A DNA stretch of 64,000 nt from JAVJSD01 sp040219575 (GTDB lineage Bacteria > Planctomycetota > Planctomycetia > Pirellulales > Pirellulaceae), in assembly GCA_040219575.1 (NCBI GenBank), contig JAVJSD010000097.1, forward strand, positions 62,001 to 126,000, in the 5' to 3' direction. Made by a program: the position numbers and the translations under genes. Below the pieces are notes generated by a model. It did no database searches and was not told the DNA's origin. It was given only the letters and a program-made list of their open reading frames with translations. Shown here piece by piece: positions 1 to 6,809 of this stretch. Within the stretch, counting starts at the first letter, position 1, and each line of letters starts with the position of its first letter.

Positions 1-270
1 GTGAAGACCTCGCCGCTGGCGGAGGACATGCTGCGATTCAACTTGGACGCGGAGACGGAGTCGATCCGGCACTACCGTCAACGCGTGCAGCAATGCGAGG
101 CGCTCGGCGAATACGCCGTCGCCGACCATCTACGCGGCATCCTGGTGCAAGAACAAGACCACCAGGTCGCGCTGGCCGGCGCCCTGGGTGTGGAGCCGCC
201 GGACGCGACACCGCATCGGGCGCACCTGGATGAGCATTCACGGATCAACGCGGGGATCGGCCGCGAATAG
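1..270 (+). CDS. Bacterioferritin-like protein, C-terminal part (runs off the left edge)
   Basis: The visible 89 residues look like the last two helices of a bacterioferritin/ferritin-like four-helix bundle. The segment DAETESIRHYRQRV followed by ILVQEQDHQ carries the Glu and the Glu-x-x-His spacing that ligate the di-iron ferroxidase centre in helices C and D. Family members are about 150-160 residues, so roughly the first half lies outside the window; the GTG at position 1 is probably internal. The role would be intracellular iron storage or oxidation and peroxide protection. It heads a run of plus-strand stress-type genes but is separated by 83 bases from the lipoprotein that follows. A DPS-like or rubrerythrin-like ferritin cannot be excluded from a fragment. 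Confidence 0.65.
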   Translation: MKTSPLAEDMLRFNLDAETESIRHYRQRVQQCEALGEYAVADHLRGILVQEQDHQVALAGALGVEPPDATPHRAHLDEHSRINAGIGRE

Positions 271-353
271 TTTCACATCGTGTTTTCCACGAGATCCATC
301 CATCACCAGCACCGGATGGTTCGGATCTCACTCTTAACTCAAGGAGTGTTCAA

Positions 354-857
354 ATGAAGAGTCTATTCGCAATTGTAGCGCTGATTTCGCTGGTTGCGGC
401 GGTCGGCTGCAGTAAGAGCGAACCGCAAACCCCGGCCGTAACGGCGAATGCGCCCGACAAACCGCGGCAACCGGCCGATGCGAAGCCGGTCGTCGCCAAG
501 AAGCCGATCGTCGCAGAGAAGCCGATCGCCGGCGAGGCGGACAAGACGTTCAGCCTGAGCGTCCCCTTCGATTCGATCGAACTCACGCAGGGAGAGCAGC
601 AGGCGGTGCTGATCGGTATCAACCGCGGCACGGATTTCCGTGAGCGGGTTGCGATCGAAGTGACGGGCCTGCCGGCGGGCGTCACCCTGGAGACGGCGGA
701 TCCGGTCATCGAACATGGCAGCTCGGACGTGACGCTCATGTTCAAGGCGGCCGCCGATGCTTCCTTGGGGGATTTCACGGTTAAGGTGACGGGCCGCACT
801 TCGAGCAGCGGCGCCGACTTCACGAAGGAGTTCAAGGTCATCGTCGCCCAGAAATAA
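354..857 (+). CDS. Small exported lipoprotein with an Ig-like C-terminal domain
   Basis: This is a 167-residue protein with a type II signal peptide: hydrophobic residues 4-17 end in the lipobox LVAAVGC, so it should be lipidated on Cys19 or nearby. A Pro/Ala/Lys-rich linker (about 22-60) leads to a beta-rich domain (about 62-167) with alternating hydrophobic strands and the phrase VTGLPAGVTLE, which resembles Ig-like or NPCBM-associated modules that describe responses of the type 'the protein stabilises under load'. A strong ribosome binding site (AAGGAG) precedes the ATG, which fixes the start. The function is not recognised. It sits between a ferritin-like gene and other small exported proteins, so an envelope role is a guess from context. 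Confidence 0.75.
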   Translation: MKSLFAIVALISLVAAVGCSKSEPQTPAVTANAPDKPRQPADAKPVVAKKPIVAEKPIAGEADKTFSLSVPFDSIELTQGEQQAVLIGINRGTDFRERVAIEVTGLPAGVTLETADPVIEHGSSDVTLMFKAAADASLGDFTVKVTGRTSSSGADFTKEFKVIVAQK

Positions 858-1164
858 TCGAAGCGACACCGGTTCTGTCAGCAAGTTGCTCGTGTGCTCC
901 CTGGGGGAGTCTGTGGCTCGGCCGATCGATGGATCGCCAGCCTTACAAACCGACACGGAAGCAACCTCCTGCCCCGCAACCGTTTTGCAGTGGTGTTTCG
1001 GAAAGTGTGTCGCTGCGCCACGGCGCGCCGCTCTTGGCGAGCGACGATGGATCGATGCGCAGCGAGGACCCAACCACCGGCCCGAATACTGGCGGTGGAC
1101 CGCAGAGGCGTGGCGCCTTCGCGAACGGTCCGCAAATTTTCAACTCGACGAAAGGTAATGGATT
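858..1164 (+). other. Intergenic stretch, 307 bases, no convincing gene
   Basis: A short frame starting at 929 (79 codons) is hydrophilic, lacks a ribosome binding site and has no recognisable family, so it is not called. The last 12 bases hold the ribosome binding site (AAGG) of the next gene. Confidence 0.5.
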
Positions 1165-1869
1165 ATGAACTACCGCATGTTTTCACGGAGTTCGATGACG
1201 CTGGTGACGGCCGGCCTGCTGACAATCGCTTCGGCGTTTGGGCAAGCTCCAGCGGCGAAAGCCGACGGCCCGGTTGCCAAGGCTGCGCCCGACGACGCGG
1301 CGCTTCCACAATGTTTGAAAGACGTGGCGCTGTCGCAACAGCAGCAGGATCAGGTCATGCAGATCGTCCGCGACTACGATGCGGCCGTCGCGTCGGTGTG
1401 GAAGCAGTTCGGCGACCGCTATCTGGAGACGGTTCGCACCGAAGCCCTGCTGCTGACCGCCATCGAGGACAATCTGACGGAAGCCCAACGCAGTCACGTT
1501 CGCGTTCAGCGCCGCCGGACGGCGCAGCGCGAGAAGTCGCTGGCGGGCACGGACGTCAAGCCGAACCAAGCGGTCACCAAGCCGGACAGCGCGGTCGAGG
1601 AGGTCATCGACATCGTGGGCGTGACGCTCACCGCCGAGCAGGAAGCCGCGGCCGACCGGGTCCAGGAGAAGTATCTGAGCCATCTCCGCTCGCTGAATCG
1701 CGACATTCTCGGCCTTCATACTCGCCTCGTGTCCCTGGAAGCCGACAAGATCGTGGCGCTTGAGAACGTCCTCACCAAAGACCAACTCGAGCAGCTGCGC
1801 GAGATTCGGCAGAACGCCTCGTTCGGACCGAAGGTCGTGCAAAAGGCCGGCCCCACGACCACCAAGTAA
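1165..1869 (+). CDS. Exported helical protein of unknown function
   Basis: This 234-residue protein has an N-terminal signal peptide (residues 1 to about 28, ending near ASAFGQA). The mature part is almost all helical and holds two related blocks: 'LKDVALSQQQQDQVMQIVRDYD' at about 50-70 and 'VGVTLTAEQEAAADRVQEKY' at about 150-170. Each begins with an L[ST]xxQ-type turn and is followed by heptad-like helix and the phrase LT(E/K)xQ. This recalls the LTxxQ motif of Spy/CpxP-like periplasmic chaperones, but that is resemblance, not identification. AAGG lies 9 bases before the ATG. It belongs to the run of small exported products at the left of the window. Confidence 0.65.
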   Translation: MNYRMFSRSSMTLVTAGLLTIASAFGQAPAAKADGPVAKAAPDDAALPQCLKDVALSQQQQDQVMQIVRDYDAAVASVWKQFGDRYLETVRTEALLLTAIEDNLTEAQRSHVRVQRRRTAQREKSLAGTDVKPNQAVTKPDSAVEEVIDIVGVTLTAEQEAAADRVQEKYLSHLRSLNRDILGLHTRLVSLEADKIVALENVLTKDQLEQLREIRQNASFGPKVVQKAGPTTTK

Positions 1870-1942
1870 CCATAACACCCGAGAACCGCGGCACGGGGCA
1901 GGCTCTTCACCGCCGCTGGAACTCATTCGAAAGGAACCTCTC

Positions 1943-2344
1943 GTGCAACTCATGCTTCTCCGTCCGGTGCTCGTTGCGGCCATGGCCGCGACGTTCTGCC
2001 TGGCGACGTATTCGCCGTCGGGGGCGAACAAAGCCGCGGCGCAGGGAATCGGCAGCGCCTATTACAGCCAATCCAACTGGAACTACAACAACGCCTACCG
2101 GGTGTACGGGTCGGGGGCGTACGGGACCAGGGCGTATGGATACTCAGGCTATGGAAACGGTCCGTATGGATACACGCGATCGACGTTGTCCGTATACCCG
2201 TCTTATGGCAACTACTATCGAAGCGATGCAAACTACGGCCGCTACTACGGTGGAATGCAATTCGATGGCAGGTCCTACCGCCCTGTCTATTCCCCGAACA
2301 CCACCAGGTACTATAGCCCCTACTACGGATACGGGGGCTATTAG
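1943..2344 (+). CDS. Exported Tyr/Gly/Ser-rich low-complexity protein
   Basis: The protein has 133 residues from a GTG start preceded by AAAGGAA; an ATG three codons later is an alternative. Residues 1-31 form a signal peptide ending in an AAAQG-type cleavage site. The mature chain of about 100 residues is dominated by Tyr, Gly, Ser, Asn and Arg with short YG/YGxYG repeats (for example GYSGYGNGPYGY), and has no cysteine. This composition suggests a disordered, surface or matrix-associated, possibly self-assembling polypeptide. No family is recognised. It sits between an exported helical protein and an SPFH protein on the same strand. Confidence 0.65.
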   Translation: MQLMLLRPVLVAAMAATFCLATYSPSGANKAAAQGIGSAYYSQSNWNYNNAYRVYGSGAYGTRAYGYSGYGNGPYGYTRSTLSVYPSYGNYYRSDANYGRYYGGMQFDGRSYRPVYSPNTTRYYSPYYGYGGY

Positions 2345-2393
2345 TCGGCGTGCGGGCGAAGCCTGGCGATAGCCAGATGCCGCAGCAAACAAT

Positions 2394-2424
2394 ACCGGGC
2401 GCCGGCCTCGAGCCAGCGCCCGGT
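2394..2424 (+). terminator. GC-rich hairpin, possible terminator
   Basis: A perfect 9-base stem (ACCGGGCGC paired with GCGCCCGGT) with a 13-base loop lies 50 bases after the stop of the Tyr/Gly-rich protein. No U-tract follows, so it may be a structural or rho-assisted element rather than an intrinsic terminator. Confidence 0.3.
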
Positions 2425-2541
2425 TGGCTGCCCGGCCAGCGCCGCCCGACGAGCGCGTCCGAATCAAACGCTGAAATCAGGCGCCAGCCAAGATCCCAGC
2501 CGCAATCAGCACAAGCACAACCTTCTCAAGGAGATTGTTTC

Positions 2542-3525
2542 ATGTCCGAACTCACATATATTGGGATCGCCCTAGGGATCACAGCGCTTGCGGCGATCAC
2601 GCTGCTGGCGTTCACCTTCTTCGTGGTGGAGCAGCGCACCGCTGCGATTGTGCAGCGTTTCGGAAAGTTCGTGCGCGAAGCCGGCCCGGGGCTGAACGCC
2701 AAGATTCCGTTCATCGACCGCGTTGTCGGCCGCATCAACCTGCGAGTCCAGCAGTTGGACGTCAAGATCGAGACGAAGACCGAGGACAACGTCTTCGTGC
2801 AAATGGTCGTGGCCGTCCAGTTTTTCGTCCTGCCGGACAAGGTCTACGACGCCTTCTACAAGCTCGACGACGCGCGGCGGCAGATCACGTCTTACGTCTT
2901 CGACGTCGTGCGGGCTCAGGTTCCCAAGATCAAACTCGACGACGTCTTCGAGAAGAAGGACGAGATCGCCGACATCGTCAAATCCGAACTCGAGCAGGTC
3001 ATGGAAGGCTTTGGTTACGGCATTCTGAAGGCCCTCGTCACCGACATCGATCCCGACCCCAAGGTGAAATTGTCGATGAACGAGATCAACGCGGCGCAGC
3101 GGATGCGAGTGGCCGCCACGGAGAAGGGGGAAGCCGAACGGATCATCAAAGTCAAGTCGGCCGAAGGCGACGCCCAAAGCAAGGCGCTGCAGGGGCGCGG
3201 GATTGCCGACCAACGGCAAGCCATCGTCGCCGGATTGCGGGATTCCGTGGACGAGTTTCAGCGGTCCGTTCCGGGCACGACGGCCAAGGACGTGATGAAC
3301 CTGGTGCTGATGACCCAGTATTTCGACACATTGAAGGAGATCGGGGCCTCGTCGCGGACCAACGCCATCCTGATTCCGCACTCGCCCGGCAGCCTTGCCA
3401 GCCTGAGCGAGCAGATCCGCAACGCGATGATCGAGGCGAACCAGACGGTCGATGCGTCCAGGGAGGCCGGGAAGGACCGAGGCCAGCGCGAGGCAGCGCT
3501 CGCCGCTTCCGGCAACGGTTCATGA
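2542..3525 (+). CDS. SPFH/band-7 (stomatin/prohibitin-type) membrane protein
   Basis: This 327-residue protein has one N-terminal membrane helix (about 5-28) followed directly by an SPFH domain (about 28-200). The diagnostic text includes VVEQRTAAIVQRFGKF, a PGLNAKIPFIDRV loop, and the strand pattern that ends in the Asp-Pro-containing 'TDIDPDPKVKLSMNEINAAQR' boundary. A coiled-coil rich in Ala, Glu and Lys (about 205-250) follows, and the tail is hydrophilic. Members form large membrane-bound oligomers that organise lipid microdomains and scaffold proteases. The ATG at 2542 is chosen because AAGGAG lies 8 bases before it and it begins with the membrane helix. The neighbouring lipid-active genes (methyltransferase, fatty-acid hydroxylase type) make a membrane-quality role plausible. 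Confidence 0.9.
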   Translation: MSELTYIGIALGITALAAITLLAFTFFVVEQRTAAIVQRFGKFVREAGPGLNAKIPFIDRVVGRINLRVQQLDVKIETKTEDNVFVQMVVAVQFFVLPDKVYDAFYKLDDARRQITSYVFDVVRAQVPKIKLDDVFEKKDEIADIVKSELEQVMEGFGYGILKALVTDIDPDPKVKLSMNEINAAQRMRVAATEKGEAERIIKVKSAEGDAQSKALQGRGIADQRQAIVAGLRDSVDEFQRSVPGTTAKDVMNLVLMTQYFDTLKEIGASSRTNAILIPHSPGSLASLSEQIRNAMIEANQTVDASREAGKDRGQREAALAASGNGS

Positions 3526-3698
3526 GGGAGCGGCCAAGAACGCAAGAGAACAGGCTTCCGAGGCAGTTCGCAACCGGGCGCCGTTGGAACAGAGCGGCGC
3601 CGAACGCAGCAAGCAGCATCCGATTGGAAAGTTGATTCGTACCGTCCAGCGAACGGCCCATAACGACGTTCCGTCGACAAAGGACAAAGGAGAATTCG

Positions 3699-3986
3699 AT
3701 GCCTACCGGTAAACTCATCAAGCTGATTCACCTGTCGCAGCAGACACACCTGCCGAGTACGCGGCTCGTCGCCGGCCACAACGACAAAGGTTACGGAGTC
3801 ATTCGGGACGCGGAGGGCCGCGACGTGTACTTTACGCACCAGGCGGTCGCCGGTCTGCGCGGCTTCGACGATCTGCGCAAGGGCCAACAGGTCGAATACA
3901 GATTGGAGGACGGGCCCCACCTGCGGGCAAGCTTCGTCAAGCGCGCAATCGAAGAGGCGACGAACCGTCTAAGCCCGGCGGCGTGA
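3699..3986 (+). CDS. Cold-shock-domain-like (OB-fold) protein, divergent
   Basis: This 95-residue protein has a CSD-like core at about 24-80: GYGVIRDAEGRDVYFTHQAV corresponds to the GxGFI and DVFFH strands of cold-shock proteins, followed by LRKGQQVEYRLEDG, which matches the 'L..G..V.F.' strand. The usual RNP1 aromatic pair is shifted (GYGVI instead of GFGFI), and there is an extra basic N-terminal stretch of about 23 residues. It probably binds single-stranded nucleic acid. A very strong ribosome binding site (AAAGGAG, spaced 6) fixes the start and suggests abundant translation. It lies in the stress-type run between the SPFH and hemerythrin-like genes. Confidence 0.75.
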   Translation: MPTGKLIKLIHLSQQTHLPSTRLVAGHNDKGYGVIRDAEGRDVYFTHQAVAGLRGFDDLRKGQQVEYRLEDGPHLRASFVKRAIEEATNRLSPAA

Positions 3987-4121
3987 GTTCGGCCGGAAGA
4001 CGCCATCAAACCGCAGCCAGGAATTATTCGAATGGAACTGCTCACTTGCGAGCGCACGAATTTCTCAGCCGAATCCGAGTTGGAGTCGCCCATTTCCACT
4101 CGCCTGACAGGAGTGTTGTTG

Positions 4122-4577
4122 ATGAACCACAAGTTGATCGTGGCGCAAACGCAGACCGAGACCGAGGCGCTCGAGCACGTCACGCGGGCCCTGGAAACCG
4201 CGATCGCGTGGGTGGTGGAGGGCGACGACCTCGCCAGGAAACTGTCCAGCGTGCGGTTCGCGACGGAGTTGTTTCAGCGGCAAACCGAGCGCGTGTTCGC
4301 CCTGGAAGAGTTCGATGGTTATATGGATACGATTCGCCGCTCTCACCCCGAGTTCACCGATCAGGTGGAGGAGTTCAAGTGCGAGCACGAAGCATTTCGG
4401 GCGGAAGTGCGCAAACTAGCGCTGCGGCTCGATCGCGCGTCGCCAGCCGACGTGCCGAATCTGGACGCCGTCTGCGCGGAGCTAGGAGGCGTGATACAGC
4501 GGATTCTGGAGCACAATCGTCGCGAAAGCAAACTGCTCGTCGAGTCCCTGCAGCGCGACACCGGCGGACAAGGGTGA
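4122..4577 (+). CDS. Hemerythrin-like all-helical protein
   Basis: This is a 151-residue, entirely helical protein. The text FKCEHEAFRAEVRKL in the middle and ILEHNRRESKLLVESL near the C-terminus resemble helices of bacterial hemerythrin-like proteins, where His and Glu residues bind a di-iron site; the C-terminal xxDxGGxG ending is shared with related proteins I have seen in planctomycetes. The expected first helix His ligand is less clear (ALEHVTRAL is a candidate). If correct, it would bind O2, NO or iron. The ATG at 4122 is preferred over an upstream in-frame ATG (4032) because CAGGAG lies 9 bases before it and the upstream residues look non-coding. Assignment is moderate. Confidence 0.6.
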   Translation: MNHKLIVAQTQTETEALEHVTRALETAIAWVVEGDDLARKLSSVRFATELFQRQTERVFALEEFDGYMDTIRRSHPEFTDQVEEFKCEHEAFRAEVRKLALRLDRASPADVPNLDAVCAELGGVIQRILEHNRRESKLLVESLQRDTGGQG

Positions 4578-4590
4578 GCAATCCATATAC

Positions 4591-4773
4591 GTGCGGCCGC
4601 GGGTGCGGCCGGAACTCGAGGGCGTAACAATTCTCGCGCTAACCGGCTATACTTCCGATGAAGCAGACGGGCGGCCGCAGCAAGAGTCAGGGATTGACCG
4701 CTACTACACCAAGCCCTGTGGCGGTGACGAAGCTGCTCGACTCCTTCAACGCAATGTGTTGACGGCGACGTAA
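4591..4773 (+). pseudogene. Remnant of a response-regulator receiver domain
   Basis: About 60 codons keep only the end of a CheY-like receiver domain: ILALTGYTSDEADGRPQQES followed by GIDRYYTKP, which matches beta4-alpha4-beta5 including the conserved Thr/Gly and the Lys-Pro signature. The phospho-acceptor Asp half is absent, and the 13 bases between the preceding stop and this frame leave no room for it. This is a truncated, probably non-functional leftover. It stands directly before a second gene fragment, suggesting a deletion that joined two broken genes. Confidence 0.6.
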
Positions 4774-4787
4774 CGTGCTCATCTAAG

Positions 4788-5144
4788 GTCGGTTGCGAAA
4801 TTGCCTTCGATTCCCCCCTCAAACGCGTCGGCGTCTGCCGCGATTTCATGCACCTGCCGATCACGTTCTGCCGCAACTGCAACATTCCGGCCCGCCACGG
4901 CGCCCGATGCTTGGGCGACATCGGCGCACCCCGGGCCGACGCTCCGATGGATTTCCGCGGCTGGCTGGAGGCCGCCCTGGGCGGCCAGTGGTACGCCTTC
5001 GACGCGCGCAACGACGCGCCGCGCATCGGGCGCGTGCTGATGGCCCGCGGCCGCGACGCGCCGGACGCGGCGCTGACGACGACGTTCGGCGTGAACCAGC
5101 TTCCGTCGTTCCGGGTAGAGACCGACGTAATCCGCGGCGACTAA
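4788..5144 (+). pseudogene. Remnant of a transglutaminase-like cysteine protease
   Basis: In one frame the DNA encodes the C-terminal half of a bacterial transglutaminase-like protein: GVCRDFMHLPITFCR contains the active-site Cys motif (GVCRDF), and later PMDFRGWLEAALGGQWYAFD followed by RNDAPRIGRVLMARGRDA matches the His/Asp part of the fold. The N-terminal half is missing, no start codon lies before the active-site motif (the first ATG, 4848, follows it), and the text between NIPAR and LGDIG is short and altered where the family has a Tyr-Cys-x-Gly-Tyr-Leu stretch. It is therefore read as a decayed gene. It could still be translated as a 98-residue peptide from 4848. Confidence 0.65.
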
Positions 5145-5195
5145 AATCGCAACCGACGGCGGCGTATTGACCTGCACCATGAATCCGAGGCGGCG

Positions 5196-6023
5196 ATGAT
5201 CATCAAGACAGCCCTAAAACTCACGGAGTTTTCGCCGTCGTTCCGGCGGTTCTTGTGGCGGCGCTGGTACCAGTACCTGGCCGGGTACGGTGTTTCGGAC
5301 TGGCGATTCATGAACTATGGCTACGCACAGATCGAATTCGAGGAAGCGCCTTTGAAGCTGCCGCCCGAGGACGAGTCCGATCGATACGCAATTCAGCTCT
5401 ACCACCAGGTCGCCGGGGCGATCGAATTGCGGGACCGCGACGTGCTGGAGGTGGGATCCGGCCGGGGAGGTGGAGCGTCGTTCGTAAAGCGGCGTCACCT
5501 GCCGCGGCGGATGACGGGCGTCGATTTTTCGGCCAAGGCCGTTCGTTTTTGCCGGAAGCAGCATCGCCTCGAAGGGCTGTCGTTTGTTCACGGCGACGCG
5601 GAGGCCTTGCCGCTGGGAGACGAGACGTTCGACGCGGTGATCAACGTCGAGTCGTCGCACTGCTATGGCTCCATGCCGGCGTTCTTGCGAGAGGTCGATC
5701 GCGTGCTGCGGCCGGGTGGACACTTTCTGTTCGCCGACCTGCGAGCCGAGGCGGACCGCGACCGTCTGGACGCCCAACTGCGGGAAACGGGAATGAAAAT
5801 CGTCGAGCAGCGGGACGTCACTCAAAATGTGCTCGAAGCCTTGCGGCAAGACAGCGAGCGGAAGCAGGCCCTGATCGAGCGTTCGGTGAATCGCCATCTG
5901 ATTCGGCTCTTTCGGCAGTTCGCCGCCGTCGAAGGCTCCGAGGTTCTCGAGGGCTTTCGCAGCGGCGCGATCGTGTATTTGCGATACGCGTTGCGAAAGC
6001 CAGACGCTTGTGCGAGTCCTTGA
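5196..6023 (+). CDS. Class I SAM-dependent methyltransferase
   Basis: This 275-residue soluble enzyme has a Rossmann-type methyltransferase core (about 75-190). Motif I is VLEVGSGRGGG at about 83-93, an acidic residue ends strand 2 (MTGVDFSAKAV), motif II is GDAEALPLGDETFDAVINVE, and motif III is VLRPGGHFLFADLR. The basic aromatic N-terminus (FRRFLWRRWYQYLAGY) and the placement next to a fatty-acid-hydroxylase-type gene suggest a lipid or hydrophobic acceptor, as in phthiotriol-type O-methyltransferases, but the substrate is not determined by the sequence. A purine-rich GAGGCGGCG precedes the ATG. The next gene follows after 78 bases on the same strand. Confidence 0.85.
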   Translation: MIIKTALKLTEFSPSFRRFLWRRWYQYLAGYGVSDWRFMNYGYAQIEFEEAPLKLPPEDESDRYAIQLYHQVAGAIELRDRDVLEVGSGRGGGASFVKRRHLPRRMTGVDFSAKAVRFCRKQHRLEGLSFVHGDAEALPLGDETFDAVINVESSHCYGSMPAFLREVDRVLRPGGHFLFADLRAEADRDRLDAQLRETGMKIVEQRDVTQNVLEALRQDSERKQALIERSVNRHLIRLFRQFAAVEGSEVLEGFRSGAIVYLRYALRKPDACASP

Positions 6024-6101
6024 GGCCGTCGAGTTCGACAGGAGAATCGCCCTGGCGACGCAATCGAATCCCCTGTGGCAGAAGGAATCCAATCGAAATC
6101 C

Positions 6102-6809
6102 ATGAACACGATCGTGCTCCTTGAGATCGTCGCTTCGTTCGCCACCACGGCGCTGGAATGGCTGCTTGGATGCCTGTTGTGGCTCGTGGCGCTGACGCCC
6201 TTTGTCGCCCTGGTCGAGTACGGTGCTCACCGCTGGATCATGCACAAGCCCAATCATTGGCTCGACCGCAAGGGTGTACAGCTCGAGGCCCACACCGCCC
6301 ATCATGGCGGGGCGAATGGCGGCGAATTCGTCGACATCCCGTTGCGGAACTGCCTGCTGCTGGCGACGCCCGTCTTGTTGACGCTCGCCGTGTGGGGGCT
6401 GGCGACCGGCTCCTGGCGGGCGGTCGTCGCGCCGACCGCCGCGATGCTGGCGTGGTGCTTCCTCTACAGTTTCCTATGGTCGCACTTGCACCGGGCGATT
6501 CACGGCGTCGAGCACAACTGGCTGGCTCGCGGCGGCCCCGTGTTCCGGTTTTTTCGCAATCATCACCTGCGCCACCACGTCAACGCGGGAGTGAACTACG
6601 GGACCTTGTTTCCGTGGACCGACTATCTGTTCTTCACCTGGCGGCGCCGCAAGCCGTCGCTCGCGACGCCGGCGAGAGCACAAGGTGTTCGCTCCCATCC
6701 GGAAGGTGGCGAGGCGAGCGACGGTGATGATGGTCGGCGTCAGCCAGGTGACGCGCGTCGTGGGCGTGACGCAGGACGATCGATTATTCCGGACGAAAGG
6801 AGCGGTTAG
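6102..6809 (+). CDS. Fatty-acid hydroxylase/sterol-desaturase superfamily membrane protein
   Basis: The protein has 235 residues and about four membrane helices in two pairs. The complete set of histidine clusters of the non-heme di-iron family is visible: HRWIMH (about 43-48), HTAHH (64-68), HLHRAIH (128-134) and HHLRHH (154-159). Such enzymes use O2 to hydroxylate or desaturate a lipid. The last 50 or so residues are Gly/Arg/Asp-rich and unlike the family, so the frame may have been extended by an old frameshift. The ATG at 6102 is chosen; a GTG at 6075 would add nine residues. The stop overlaps the GTG of the glucan synthase by one base (TAGTG), which implies translational coupling. Confidence 0.85.
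   Translation: MNTIVLLEIVASFATTALEWLLGCLLWLVALTPFVALVEYGAHRWIMHKPNHWLDRKGVQLEAHTAHHGGANGGEFVDIPLRNCLLLATPVLLTLAVWGLATGSWRAVVAPTAAMLAWCFLYSFLWSHLHRAIHGVEHNWLARGGPVFRFFRNHHLRHHVNAGVNYGTLFPWTDYLFFTWRRRKPSLATPARAQGVRSHPEGGEASDGDDGRRQPGDARRGRDAGRSIIPDERSG

Noticed and set aside
929..1168. Possible 79-residue small protein
   Set aside because: No ribosome binding site, no signal or fold pattern, and it overlaps the start of the next gene.
2535..3635. A 366-codon frame overlapping the SPFH gene
   Set aside because: The SPFH frame has a ribosome binding site and family motifs; the other is Arg/Asp/Gln-rich noise from GC-rich third positions.
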